Assembly: GCF_012935325.2 (NCBI RefSeq)
Contig: NZ_JABBYG020000005.1
Coordinates: 124,001-188,000, forward strand
Origin: Paenibacillus sp. PL91
GTDB taxonomy: Bacteria; Bacillota; Bacilli; Paenibacillales; Paenibacillaceae
Direction: 5' to 3'
DNA: 64,000 bases
Within the stretch, counting starts at the first letter, position 1; every line of letters starts with the position of its first letter. The notes beneath the pieces are model-generated. The model had not been told where the DNA came from and searched no databases. It was given only the letters and a program-made list of their open reading frames with translations. Made by a program: the position numbers and the translations under genes. Positions 17,675-26,751 of this stretch are shown in pieces.

Positions 17675-18535
17675 ATGGAACAGGATTCGATTAAAGATTT
17701 AGGATTAGATAATATATTGCTGCTGGATCGGATGAATGAGGTAGCTGAGCTGGACGTGTTATATCCGTTTGCGTTGGATGAGCTGCTTTGCAGAAGAACG
17801 GGACAGGGCGGGCCTGCAATTTGCCATATATGGCGTCATCCGAGAGGCTTTGTCATGGGGCTTAAAGATAGCAGGCTGCCCGGTGCTGCGGAAGCAGAGC
17901 GCTTGCTGCAGACGCAGGGCTGGTCGACAGCCGTCCGCAACTCAGGCGGAGCCGCTGTACCTCTTGACCTTGGTGTCATTAATATTTCGCTCATTATGCC
18001 AAAGCCAAATGTGGATTCGTTTCATTTTCACGATGATTTCGAGAGGATGTATGGCCTGATTCGCCAAGCGTTGAAGGAGACTGGCTGCCAAGTGGACAAG
18101 GGCGAAATTCAGGGAGCGTATTGTCCAGGCGAATTTGATTTGAGCATTGGCGGCTTTAAGTTTTGCGGAATCGCGCAGCGGCGGCAGACGCATGCCTACA
18201 TTGTGCAAGCCTTTGTTGTAGCGGAGGGCCGGGGACAGGAGCGGGCAAGCTTCGTTCGCTCATTCTACGACAAAGCAGCGAAGGGGAAAAGCGATAGCGA
18301 GTATCCTTCGGTGACCGAAGAGAGCACTGCTAGTTTGGAGCAGCTGACGAATCTGGGTTCTGGCGCTGGCGGGGCATTTGCAAATGCCGTCAAACGAATC
18401 ATCATCTCTCGGCAGACGGAGTCGGGCATGAGGGAAGCGGAGGAGAAGCTGGTCATTCCGACCTCTGAGCAGATATTCACAATGGCAGAAATATTGCGCG
18501 CAAGATATGCGATTCAAGATAATGGCGCGGATTAA
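17675..18535 (+). CDS. lipL: Octanoyl-[GcvH]:protein N-octanoyltransferase, LipL-like
   Basis: 286 residues of the biotin/lipoate ligase fold. The conserved substrate-binding RNSGGAAVPLDLGVIN and the segment YCPGEFDLSIGGFKFCGIAQRR, with the catalytic Cys of the LipL/LipM acyltransferases, are visible. LipL moves octanoyl from GcvH to E2 subunits, so that lipoyl synthase can complete lipoate. Length fits LipL (about 280). LipM, which uses octanoyl-ACP, is a close relative and cannot be fully excluded. GGACGGAG precedes the ATG. The 3' end overlaps the convergent kinase gene by 4 bp. Confidence 0.78.
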   Translation: MEQDSIKDLGLDNILLLDRMNEVAELDVLYPFALDELLCRRTGQGGPAICHIWRHPRGFVMGLKDSRLPGAAEAERLLQTQGWSTAVRNSGGAAVPLDLGVINISLIMPKPNVDSFHFHDDFERMYGLIRQALKETGCQVDKGEIQGAYCPGEFDLSIGGFKFCGIAQRRQTHAYIVQAFVVAEGRGQERASFVRSFYDKAAKGKSDSEYPSVTEESTASLEQLTNLGSGAGGAFANAVKRIIISRQTESGMREAEEKLVIPTSEQIFTMAEILRARYAIQDNGAD

Positions 18536-19479
18536 ACCTGTAGGCTTCTAGCGCATTGCAGGAGATTAGCTGTCGTCTCTTCAAGCTGCTGCTTTAATTG
18601 GTCAATTGGCCATGTACCTTTGTTCGCTTGAATGTCACTTGCGATAAGCTTCATCATCCATAGCGAGAAAAGGCATGAAAATACATAATAACCCCTTTTA
18701 AAGTCGGGTGCGTGCGTACCGTTGCCTTGCTGCGCAATCAACAGGAGATATTGATCCAGCAAACGTTCGCGTACCGTTGTTGTCATCTCCTTCGGAAAAG
18801 TGGGATGAGAGAGATCAATAACATGATACAAGTCCCAATAGCGGCTGTTCAGATGTGCATGCTCCCAGTCGAGCACTTTGATTTGTCCTTTCACTTTAGC
18901 ATAATTGCCAAGATGCAAGTCGCCGTGCGAGAGCACAAGATCATCCGATGCGAAGCTTTCTTGCTGGAGCACGGTAAATAAGGACTCTAGTAAAGGGATT
19001 GGTATACTTGGCCACTGCGCTGCAAGCTCAAAGGGGTGGGTCCCGCGATGCAGCAGCTCTGCAAGTATTGCTTTAGCTTCAGGCTTCGGTCCGCGAAGCG
19101 GGGCTTGAAGCAAGTGGCTGACCGGAAGCGAATGCCAGCTAGCTATGTAGGCAATTAACCCGATTGCCGTAGCCTCGTCGAAAGGATGCTTCAATGTTCC
19201 TAGATCTTCAAACATGAGCCAATGGGATGAGGGATCACTAGACGATGAGTTGGCAAGCAATTGGGGATAGATAGGCGGAAGGGCTGGCAAAATATGCTCA
19301 TATACCCATGCTTCCTTGCCTAATTGATCATTATTCGTGAGCGGCTTGAAGATAAGCGTATCGGAAGGCGTAACATAGATCCGTTCGACGCAGCTTCCGT
19401 TCATCCCCTTATAAAGCGGCTCTCTCCGCCATATTTTCTCATCGTTAATTCGGCCGTCAGGCGTTACGATCTGATGCAT
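18532..19479 (-). CDS. APH/choline-kinase-like phosphotransferase
   Basis: 315 residues from the ATG at 19479, which follows GGGAGGAG by 8 nt. The kinase catalytic loop LVLSHGDLHLGNYAKV and the metal-binding Asp in IKVLDWEHAHLNSRYWDL define the aminoglycoside phosphotransferase family fold. Many such proteins in soil Firmicutes act on small metabolites rather than antibiotics, and nothing here shows a drug substrate. It is 45 bp downstream of the ThrE pair on the same strand and may be in their operon. Confidence 0.75.
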   Translation of the reverse strand: MHQIVTPDGRINDEKIWRREPLYKGMNGSCVERIYVTPSDTLIFKPLTNNDQLGKEAWVYEHILPALPPIYPQLLANSSSSDPSSHWLMFEDLGTLKHPFDEATAIGLIAYIASWHSLPVSHLLQAPLRGPKPEAKAILAELLHRGTHPFELAAQWPSIPIPLLESLFTVLQQESFASDDLVLSHGDLHLGNYAKVKGQIKVLDWEHAHLNSRYWDLYHVIDLSHPTFPKEMTTTVRERLLDQYLLLIAQQGNGTHAPDFKRGYYVFSCLFSLWMMKLIASDIQANKGTWPIDQLKQQLEETTANLLQCARSLQV

Positions 19480-19524
19480 GCTTAAATCTCCTCCCTGGCA
19501 GCAGATGATCAAATCCACAATTTT

Positions 19525-19956
19525 TTAACGCTCGGTCTTCCGTATGATTTGATTAATGACCTCTGAGAATACAAGTCCAATCGCAATGGCTCCCGAAATC
19601 ATAAAAGCTTTGACAGCCAGCTGTACCGCAATATCATAGTTATCCTCAACGACGTTCCTCATCGCATCATACGCGAGTCCGCCCGGTACTAAAGGGATAA
19701 TGCCTGAAACGCTAAAGACGATAATGGGCGTTTTGTAAAGCTTAGAGAATAGCTGGCTGATCACGGTTACAACAAATGCGGCAATAAGTGTTGCCGGTAT
19801 GACGTCCATTGTAAGCTGCGTACAGGAAACATAAATGATCCAGCCGATCATGCCTACCGCGCCGCAGTGCAGAAGCGTCCGCCTCGGTACGTTGAAGATG
19901 AGGCCGAAAGCCGCTGAGGCTATGAAGCTCGTGAATAGCTGTTCCAGCATCATCAA
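19525..19956 (-). CDS. Threonine/serine exporter, small subunit (ThrE C-terminal-like)
   Basis: 143 residues with about four to five hydrophobic segments, matching the short ThrE_2-type half (FNVPRRTLLHCGAVGMIGWI). The start is a TTG at 19956 placed 7 nt after GGAGGTG; two ATG codons follow immediately. It is encoded 23 bp after the large half. In Corynebacterium ThrE both halves form one protein; here they are split, the common Firmicute arrangement. Confidence 0.83.
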   Translation of the reverse strand: MMMLEQLFTSFIASAAFGLIFNVPRRTLLHCGAVGMIGWIIYVSCTQLTMDVIPATLIAAFVVTVISQLFSKLYKTPIIVFSVSGIIPLVPGGLAYDAMRNVVEDNYDIAVQLAVKAFMISGAIAIGLVFSEVINQIIRKTER

Positions 19957-19979
19957 CGTGATGCACCTCCATTATCTCA

Positions 19980-20738
19980 TTAGTAAAAAGACAGCACGGC
20001 GGCGATGCCTGCGCCTACGGCGAAAGCGGTTAGAAAGGCTTCTGCCCCCTTCGACAGCCCCGATACAAGATGCCCAGCCATCAAATCCCTGACTGCAGCC
20101 GTAATATGCAAGCCAGGTACGAGAGGCATGACTGAGCCGATGATGATTTTGTCCAAGTCAACCCCCAGCCCTTTATGTACAAACAGCACAGAGAGCGTAC
20201 CGATGAGGAGGGCGGTTATAAATTCCGAGAAAAATTTGATGGGTACGATTCGATGCAACCGCATCATAAATCCGAAGCCTATGCCGCTGATCAGCATAAC
20301 GGGGATAAAGTCGCGCCAGCTGCCTTGAAACATAATGAGAAAGCAGCCGCTAGCAATAGCCGCAGCCAGCACTTTTAGCCATGCAGGATAGATGAAGGCA
20401 TTCGTGTCTATTTCCTGCAGCAGCCGATGCGCATCGCCTGCTGCAAGGCTGCCCGTGCTTATTTTTCTGGAAATGTCGTTAACTAACGACACTTTGAGAA
20501 GGTTGGTCGATCGTTCCGAGATTCGAATCAGCTTCGTCATTTGGGATGAACCGTCGATGGCAAAAATAATGCCGGTCGGCGTAACGAAGCTATGTGAGTT
20601 CTCAATGCCGTAGGCAGCTGCTATACGTACCATCGTATCCTCGACGCGATAGGTTTCGCCGCCGTTTTGCAAAATGATTTTGCCGGCCAACAAACAGATT
20701 TGAGTAATCTCATGGCTATTGATGATGGAATTATTCAC
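19980..20738 (-). CDS. Threonine/serine exporter, large subunit (ThrE N-terminal-like, DUF1212)
   Basis: 252 residues: a soluble N-terminal domain (NGGETYRVEDTMVRIAAAYG, FVTPTGIIFAI) followed by about five membrane segments. The GTG start follows AAGGAGGG. Together with the following 143-residue partner it should export threonine or serine, as known for the family. It starts 35 bp after the M20 peptidase gene, which suggests hydrolysis of an amide or dipeptide and amino acid export in one operon (inference). Confidence 0.83.
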   Translation of the reverse strand: MNNSIINSHEITQICLLAGKIILQNGGETYRVEDTMVRIAAAYGIENSHSFVTPTGIIFAIDGSSQMTKLIRISERSTNLLKVSLVNDISRKISTGSLAAGDAHRLLQEIDTNAFIYPAWLKVLAAAIASGCFLIMFQGSWRDFIPVMLISGIGFGFMMRLHRIVPIKFFSEFITALLIGTLSVLFVHKGLGVDLDKIIIGSVMPLVPGLHITAAVRDLMAGHLVSGLSKGAEAFLTAFAVGAGIAAVLSFY

Positions 20739-20773
20739 TTTTGCCAGCCCTCCTTATACGAGCGAAGTCAGTA

Positions 20774-21961
20774 TCATTGCCTGCTCTTCGTTTGCAGCTC
20801 GAATTCGGAGCGAATGCGGGCGAGCAGGGCAGGATCTGCAAATACGTCGAATGCTGTGGCGGCGAGCATTTTAGCCCCGAAGAGCATCCCGTCGAGTGCA
20901 TAATCCGTCATTGCTGCTTCGCGGAATGCCTCCGTATGAAGAAGCAGCCGGTCTTGAACAACCTTGACGAAAGGATGGATAGCCGGACAGCGAACGGAGA
21001 CGTTGCCTAAATCAAGCGAGCCGTGATCCTTGCCGATCTCGATCTGCTCCGGACGGATACCCGCGTCAATGAGATTGGCGTTGAACTGCTCGGATAAAGC
21101 TTCGTTCGTAATAAGCTCGTCATAAGAGAACTCGAATGCGTTGGTTGTGAGAGTACAGCCTGTTTGCAGGGCTGCCCCTTCCGCACAGCGCATCATCTTG
21201 GCGGACAGCTCCTTCAAATAGGTGCGTGTTGATGCGCGAATATAAAATTTTGCCGATGCGTAGTCCGGAATGATATTAGGCGCTTTTCCGCCATTGTCGA
21301 TTATTCCATGAATACGCGCGTCGCTGCGTGTCTGCTGGCGAAGCGCGTTGATGCTGTTAAAAAGCTGGAGCACCGCATCAAGCGCGTTAATGCCTTCATG
21401 GGGGCTCGCTGCAGCATGTGCGGCTATGCCATGAAACTCAAATTGGATCGCATCAATCGCCAGTGACTCTCCAGATTGCTCGAAGGTATGGTAGGGATGC
21501 GCCATTAGCGCAAAATCGCAATCATCGAATAAGCCGGCAGCGGACATCGGAACTTTAGCGCCGCGTGTTTCCTCGGCAGGCGTGCCGTAGATGCGGATTT
21601 TCCCGCCGATGCCGCTGCCTTCGAGCGCAGCTTTCAGTCCGACCGCAGCGGCGACGCTCATCGAGCAAATAAGATGATGTCCGCAAGCATGCCCGATTTC
21701 CGGCAATGCATCATATTCGCATAGGAAGCCGACTGTCGGTCCTGGCTTGCCGGTATCGTAGACTGCGATGAAGGACGTTTCAATGTTAAGGATGCCGCGC
21801 TCAACCTCGAAGCCGTATTTCAACAGCTCGGTACAAAGCAGCTCTGATGCGAAAAACTCCTCATGACCAAGCTCAGGACAGCTGCCTACGGAGCGTGATA
21901 TGGAACGGAAATCCTCTGCGTATCGGTCAATCTCGCTAAAAATCAGTTTTTTATCGGACAT
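20774..21961 (-). CDS. M20-family metallopeptidase/amidohydrolase (ACY1L2-like)
   Basis: 395 residues. The M20 metal ligands are visible in FLCEYDALPEIGHACGHHLI and the catalytic pair in GTPAEETRGAKVPM. The lid domain (FHGIAAHAAASPHEGINALD) and NIIPDYASAKFYIRA follow. The architecture is that of the aminobenzoyl-glutamate/aminoacylase-1-like subgroup. ATG 21961 lies 13 nt after AGGAGG; an ATG at 21997 lies before that site and is less likely. First gene of the leftward M20-ThrE-ThrE-kinase run. Substrate unknown. Confidence 0.85.
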   Translation of the reverse strand: MSDKKLIFSEIDRYAEDFRSISRSVGSCPELGHEEFFASELLCTELLKYGFEVERGILNIETSFIAVYDTGKPGPTVGFLCEYDALPEIGHACGHHLICSMSVAAAVGLKAALEGSGIGGKIRIYGTPAEETRGAKVPMSAAGLFDDCDFALMAHPYHTFEQSGESLAIDAIQFEFHGIAAHAAASPHEGINALDAVLQLFNSINALRQQTRSDARIHGIIDNGGKAPNIIPDYASAKFYIRASTRTYLKELSAKMMRCAEGAALQTGCTLTTNAFEFSYDELITNEALSEQFNANLIDAGIRPEQIEIGKDHGSLDLGNVSVRCPAIHPFVKVVQDRLLLHTEAFREAAMTDYALDGMLFGAKMLAATAFDVFADPALLARIRSEFELQTKSRQ

Positions 21962-22080
21962 AGTCGTATTTAAACCTCCTGCAATTTTGAGAAACATGTG
22001 ATTGGACGCTGTAAGCGCAAATGTGTTCTTACAGTACCTGAAGCAACCTCTGTCGGCGGCTGTTAGTTCCAGACAAGCTG

Positions 22081-22929
22081 CTAACGCATGCCGTGTATTT
22101 TTTTGAATTGCTCGGGGCTTAATCCTTCATGCCTCTTGAAAACAGAGCTGAAATAGCTGGGTGAATCGAAGCCCACGCGATGTGCGATTTCGTGCATTTT
22201 GATATCGCTCTCACGGAACATTAGCTCCTTGCTCCGATTGACGCGCTCCCGGTTCACATACTCCATCGGCCTCATTTTCAGCGCCTTCTTGAACAGCAAG
22301 CATAAATACTGCGGCGTTACGTCAATACAGCCTGCAAGATCCTTTATTGCAATCAGCTCATTGTAATGCGCTTCAATATATTGAAGCACAGGCTGAAGCT
22401 TCAAATAGTTTTGCTCCACCGAGTGAGAGCTTACAAGAATAACCTTCATCAAATCGAGCAAAAACATGTAAACAAGCTTAGAGCATTCAAGTCCGAGAAA
22501 GGATCGGCCGGACTGCGTCATTGCGGAAATATTTTTCATATGGGTAACAATCATATCATGATCGGCAGTAGAATAGACACCGGATTGTGTAATTCCTGCT
22601 TGCCTGAACAGCTTGTCTGACAAGTCCCCTCGAAAGCTCATCCAAATGATCTCCCAAGGCTCCTGAATGGAATAGTAAGCATGCTGCTCGTTTGGAAAAA
22701 GGCAGAAGCCTTGGCCGGCACGAACAGTCATGATCTGATCGCCGACGCGGAGCTCGCCTGTTCCCGCTATAACCTGCAGCCACTGAAAATGAGGGTAGCC
22801 GCTTGGGCGGTCGATCGGCTCTTGATTGCTCCAATGCCCGATACTGGTGAGGTAAACCGGAAGTGTCGTGTCCGTCTCTGTCAAAGTCGGAAAAACCATC
22901 GTGTCGATAATAGCAGCCTCCAGGTTCAT
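22081..22929 (-). CDS. AraC-family regulator divergent from the beta-galactosidase
   Basis: 282 residues using the ATG at 22929. A longer open frame to 23082 would run through the divergent promoter into the neighbouring gene. N-terminal cupin-like sugar sensor (SGYPHFQWLQVIAGTGEL, VRAGQGFCLFPNEQHAYY), C-terminal double HTH (IKDLAGCIDVTPQYLCLLFK, MHEIAHRVGFDSPSYFSSVF). Back-to-back position implies it controls the GH42 gene in response to a galactoside. Neither possible start has a strong ribosome binding site. Confidence 0.85.
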   Translation of the reverse strand: MNLEAAIIDTMVFPTLTETDTTLPVYLTSIGHWSNQEPIDRPSGYPHFQWLQVIAGTGELRVGDQIMTVRAGQGFCLFPNEQHAYYSIQEPWEIIWMSFRGDLSDKLFRQAGITQSGVYSTADHDMIVTHMKNISAMTQSGRSFLGLECSKLVYMFLLDLMKVILVSSHSVEQNYLKLQPVLQYIEAHYNELIAIKDLAGCIDVTPQYLCLLFKKALKMRPMEYVNRERVNRSKELMFRESDIKMHEIAHRVGFDSPSYFSSVFKRHEGLSPEQFKKIHGMR

Positions 22930-23050
22930 ATTTTGAAAGTGATGCGAAAATACTATTATATAGTTGGTTAGAAGAACGAGATATAATATGAATATCATTA
23001 TAGTATAACCAAAGATAGGTACAATCAAGACTAAACTGGAGGTTGCTGAA
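22930..23050. promoter_or_regulatory. Divergent promoter region, AraC regulator / GH42
   Basis: A very AT-rich stretch holds a TATAAT at 22982-22987 and further -10-like sequences near 22999-23009 on the + strand. No well-spaced -35 is visible, consistent with activation by the divergent AraC protein. TGGAGG at 23037-23042 serves the GH42 start. Confidence 0.5.
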
Positions 23051-25120
23051 TTGAATATGAAATTTGCTCCGATAAGTTCCAAAATACCGCAAATGCTGCA
23101 TGGTGCAGATTATAATCCAGACCAGTGGCAGAAATATCCCGAGGTGCTGGAGGAAGATATTAGGCTGATGAAGCTTGCGCATTGCAATGTTATGTCAGTC
23201 GGCATTTTTGCATGGATGGCTATTGAGCCTGAGGAAGGCGTATTTACGTTCGAGTGGCTTGATTCGCTGCTAGATAAATTTGCTGCTAACGGCATCTATG
23301 CTTTGCTTGCCACTCCAAGCGGAGCGCGTCCCGTATGGATGTCTCAAAAATATCCCGAGGTGCTCCGCGTTGCGCCAAATGGCATCCGCAACCTGCATGG
23401 CGCTCGCCATAATCATTGCTTCTCATCGCCGGTTTACCGCGAGAAGGTAACGATCATGAATACGAAGCTTGCTGAGCGGTATTCCGATCATCCAGCGGTC
23501 ATTGGCTGGCATATTTCGAATGAGTATGGCGGCGAATGCCACTGCTCCTATTGCGAAGAGGCTTTCCGCGGCTGGCTGAAAAATAAATACGGAACGATCG
23601 ATGCGCTTAACGATGCTTGGTGGACGACGTTCTGGAGCCATACGTATACCGATTGGAGCCAAGTCGAATCTCCGACTAGTCGCGGCGAGAAAGCGGTTCA
23701 CGGTCAAAACGTAGACTGGAGAAGATTCGTGACTGACCAGACGGTTGATTTCTGCAAGCAAGAAATCGATCCGCTGCGCGCTGCAAATTCCGAGCTTCCG
23801 ATCACGACAAACTTCATGCTTGATTTCGAGCCGCTTAACTATTGGAAATTTACGGAGCTGCTTGATGTTATCTCGTGGGATGCGTACCCGACCTGGCATG
23901 ACAATGGCGGAGACGACAGCGAGCAGGCGGCATGGATCGGCTTCAATCATGATGTGTTCCGTTCGCTTGGCGGCGGCAAGCCGTTCATGCTGATGGAAAG
24001 CACGCCGAGCATGACGAACTGGCAGCCGATCAGCAAGGTAAAGCGTCCCGGCATGCATATGCTGTCCTCGCTTCAGGCGGTCGCTCATGGTTCGGATACG
24101 GTGCAATACTTCCAGTGGCGCAAGAGCAGAGGCTCGAGCGAAAAGCTTCATGGCGCGGTAGTCGACCATGTAGGCCATGAGCATACACGCGTATTCCGCG
24201 ACGTTGCTGAGCTTGGCGCTACGCTTGAGAAGCTGAGCGAGGTAGTCGGCACAACGGTGAAGCCGGAGGTTGCGCTTATCTATGACTGGGAAAACCGCTG
24301 GGCTGTGAAGGATTCGCAAGGTCCCCGCAATAGCGGCTTGCATTATGAAGAAACGGCGAAGCGCCACTACCGCCCGTTCTGGGATCTTGGCGTGCCGGTC
24401 GATATTATTGATTCGGAATGCGATTTTGAATCCTACAAGCTGCTTGTTGCCCCAATGCTGTACATGGTTCGACCAGGCGTCGGCGAGCGGATTGAACGAT
24501 TCGTTGAAAATGGCGGCATTTTTGTGGCGACCTATTGGACAGGCATCGTCGACGAGAACGACTTATGCTTCCTGACCGGCTTCCCGGGACCGCTTCGGAA
24601 GACGCTCGGCATATGGTCCGAGGAAATCGATTCCCTGCATGATCATGATTCGAATCGCGTCGTCATGAAGGACGGAAATGCACTTGGCTTAAGCGGCGAG
24701 TATACAGCGCGCGAGCTTTGCGATCTCATCCATCTTGAAGGAGCAGAGGCGCTTGCGGTATATGGGGAAGATTTCTACGCTGGAAGGCCTGCATTAACGG
24801 TTAATCAATTGGGTGCGGGCAAAGCTTATTACATCGCTTCACGCAATGATGCCGTATTTACAATTGATTTGCTCTCGAGCATCGTGAAGCAAGAAGGAAT
24901 CAAGCGAGTGATTGATTCGGAGCTGCCGGAAAGCGTGACTGCTCAGTTGCGGACAGACGGCAAAAACGATTATGTATTCGTATCGAACTTTAGCGCAAAT
25001 GAGGTTTCGGTTACCCTTGACGGACGGAGCTATTCCGATTTGCTAACAGGTGATGCTGTTGCTGCTAACTTGGATTTGGCAGCATATAGCTGCCGCATTC
25101 TGAAGCGCGAGTCGAAATAA
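23051..25120 (+). CDS. Beta-galactosidase, GH42
   Basis: 689 residues. The GH42 opening (MLHGADYNPDQW) and acid/base Glu in GWHISNEYGGECHCSYC are clear, and the nucleophile Glu lies in FMLMESTPSMTNWQ. The trimerisation domain (from about 395) and C-terminal beta domain (from about 620) complete a normal GH42 length. TTG 23051 is 8 nt after TGGAGG and is preferred over ATG 23057. No signal peptide, so it is intracellular and probably acts on imported plant or arabinogalactan-type oligosaccharides. Confidence 0.92.
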   Translation: MNMKFAPISSKIPQMLHGADYNPDQWQKYPEVLEEDIRLMKLAHCNVMSVGIFAWMAIEPEEGVFTFEWLDSLLDKFAANGIYALLATPSGARPVWMSQKYPEVLRVAPNGIRNLHGARHNHCFSSPVYREKVTIMNTKLAERYSDHPAVIGWHISNEYGGECHCSYCEEAFRGWLKNKYGTIDALNDAWWTTFWSHTYTDWSQVESPTSRGEKAVHGQNVDWRRFVTDQTVDFCKQEIDPLRAANSELPITTNFMLDFEPLNYWKFTELLDVISWDAYPTWHDNGGDDSEQAAWIGFNHDVFRSLGGGKPFMLMESTPSMTNWQPISKVKRPGMHMLSSLQAVAHGSDTVQYFQWRKSRGSSEKLHGAVVDHVGHEHTRVFRDVAELGATLEKLSEVVGTTVKPEVALIYDWENRWAVKDSQGPRNSGLHYEETAKRHYRPFWDLGVPVDIIDSECDFESYKLLVAPMLYMVRPGVGERIERFVENGGIFVATYWTGIVDENDLCFLTGFPGPLRKTLGIWSEEIDSLHDHDSNRVVMKDGNALGLSGEYTARELCDLIHLEGAEALAVYGEDFYAGRPALTVNQLGAGKAYYIASRNDAVFTIDLLSSIVKQEGIKRVIDSELPESVTAQLRTDGKNDYVFVSNFSANEVSVTLDGRSYSDLLTGDAVAANLDLAAYSCRILKRESK

Positions 25121-25134
25121 TTTTTTCATTCAAT

Positions 25135-25186
25135 AAAAGCTGTGTGAAACGTACAGGATCATGTACGCTGCGCACAGCTTTTTTTT
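25135..25186 (+). terminator. Rho-independent terminator of the GH42 gene
   Basis: AAAAGCTGTG pairs with GCACAGCTTTT, and an inner GTACA/TGTAC stem extends it. A run of eight T follows. Confidence 0.9.
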
Positions 25187-25265
25187 GTGCTTATTTAATT
25201 GGTCGCCTCTCTCTATTAAGTGTTGAAATTCATTTTAAATTGCATTACTAAAAAAAATGTCGAAT

Positions 25266-25319
25266 TTAACATTGCGATAACATTTCTGCTTAATCCTGTT
25301 GATGCTTTCGACCTATAGT
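25266..25319 (+). promoter_or_regulatory. Candidate PhoP boxes and -10 before the CBS chemoreceptor gene
   Basis: TTAACA (25266) and ATAACA (25277) are 11 bp apart, with a weak third hexamer (GCTTAA, 25288) in the same register and TATAGT at 25314. The layout resembles the clearer site before pstS. Binding by PhoP is inference. Confidence 0.45.
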
Positions 25320-25355
25320 GATTGCTATAGGAAAAAGTAGGAAGGGTGAGGGTGA

Positions 25356-26651
25356 GTGACAGCGACTGTTCTTGAGAAAGAAAAACACTCGGCAAACGAG
25401 AAAAATGAGAGTACTGATCCGAACGCACCGCTTATCGGAGAAAAATTGCAGCAAGCAGAAGCATTAGTTGCAGAAGCAGATTCAGAAGTAGCATCAGAAG
25501 CAGAAGCAGAAGCGGACAAGAAAGGACATGGCAAGCGTAAGGCGGAGCAAGCTCAAGAGCCCGCGGCAGCGAAAGCCGTTCAGAAAGCGAGTCTACATCA
25601 TTTTTTGCGTCAGGCACCAACGATTACAGCGGAGCAAACATGCCGGGAGACCATTTCTGTTTTTAAAAAGCATCCAGAATGCGAATGTGTTGTCGTGATA
25701 GGGGAGCAAGGGGCTCCTATCGGTCTGATGATGAGGAATCGTTTCTTCTTAAAGCTGGGGCATCGCTTTAGCGCGGATTTGTATGACGACAAGCCGATTT
25801 CGAAGCTTATGGATGCAAATCCTTTGCTGGTCGATTATCATTTTGCGCCGCAGCAGCTTATTGACAGCGCATTAAGCCGTCATGAAAGCGTGCTTTACGA
25901 TTGTGTCATTGTAACGTTAAATGACCGGCTCGCAGGCATTTTGACTGTATCCGATTTGCTTAATCTATCCAGACTGCTGCAGCAGGAAGCCATTGATATC
26001 CAGATGAGAACGATACGCTCTGCTGAGCAGCGCGTAAATGAAATCGAACAAGCCGTCAATAGCGTTCGGGAGTCAACCCAGCAGGGAGAAGCCATGTCGG
26101 TAGAGATGGTAGATTTGACGCTCACTGGGAAAAACGAACTAGATAAAGTAATGGTGGCGTTTGAATCAATCACCGCGAATTCGCAGATGCAGGAAAATCG
26201 GATGAACGAGCTTCAGGCGGAGGCTGGCTCTATTAGCAAAGTATCTCAGTTAATCAAGGAGCTGGCGGAGCAAAGCAATTTGCTTGCTCTAAATGCTTCT
26301 ATAGAAGCAGCGCGTGCAGGAGAGCACGGCCGCGGCTTTGCTGTAGTAGCTGGCGAAGTGATGAAGCTGGCTGGCCAAACAAAGCAATTCGCGAACGAAA
26401 TTACAACTTTAACGAAGACGATCGTTCAAGCAATCTCGCAAACGACAACGCTAGCTCATGAAGGCCGCTCTGAGACCGTAGCTAGCGAAGCCCATGTCAA
26501 TGAGGCGGTAGAGGCATTTAATCGTTTATTCCAAGCGGCAGCGAACAACCGAAACAGCGCGAAGCAGATCGGCTCCTTATCCGAAAAGGCGCATTTACAG
26601 TCGCTTTATGTTGCCGACGAAATGAAAAAATTACAGCAATCATATTTTTAA
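25356..26651 (+). CDS. Cytosolic methyl-accepting chemotaxis protein with CBS-pair sensor
   Basis: 431 residues, no membrane segment. An acidic Ala/Glu-rich N-terminus (about 1-75) is followed by two CBS motifs (about 80-205; [18 protein letters not shown] and [19 protein letters not shown]). The MCP signalling domain (about 215-431) contains the conserved hairpin tip ([20 protein letters not shown]). CBS pairs bind adenosyl ligands in many proteins. The GTG start follows GGAAGGGTGAGG. It lies just before pstS, and its CBS part resembles that of the GGDEF protein on the other side of pst, suggesting a shared signal. Confidence 0.85.
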   Translation: MTATVLEKEKHSANEKNESTDPNAPLIGEKLQQAEALVAEADSEVASEAEAEADKKGHGKRKAEQAQEPAAAKAVQKASLHHFLRQAPTITAEQTCRETISVFKKHPECECVVVIGEQGAPIGLMMRNRFFLKLGHRFSADLYDDKPISKLMDANPLLVDYHFAPQQLIDSALSRHESVLYDCVIVTLNDRLAGILTVSDLLNLSRLLQQEAIDIQMRTIRSAEQRVNEIEQAVNSVRESTQQGEAMSVEMVDLTLTGKNELDKVMVAFESITANSQMQENRMNELQAEAGSISKVSQLIKELAEQSNLLALNASIEAARAGEHGRGFAVVAGEVMKLAGQTKQFANEITTLTKTIVQAISQTTTLAHEGRSETVASEAHVNEAVEAFNRLFQAAANNRNSAKQIGSLSEKAHLQSLYVADEMKKLQQSYF

Positions 26652-26658
26652 CATGGAG

Positions 26659-26701
26659 TTTACAAAAACAGAATACGAGGTTTACAAACGAGCATTAGTA
26701 T
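26659..26701 (+). promoter_or_regulatory. Pho box and promoter of pstS
   Basis: TTTACA (26659), AGAATA (26670) and TTTACA (26681) are spaced exactly 11 bp, the Bacillus PhoP tandem pattern. A -10-like TAGTAT lies at 26696-26701 and no -35 is needed for an activated promoter. Best Pho box in the window. Confidence 0.72.
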
Positions 26702-26751
26702 AAGAGGCACAGGGGCAACCTGAGCAGATACGAAAAAGAGGAGTGGTAGAG

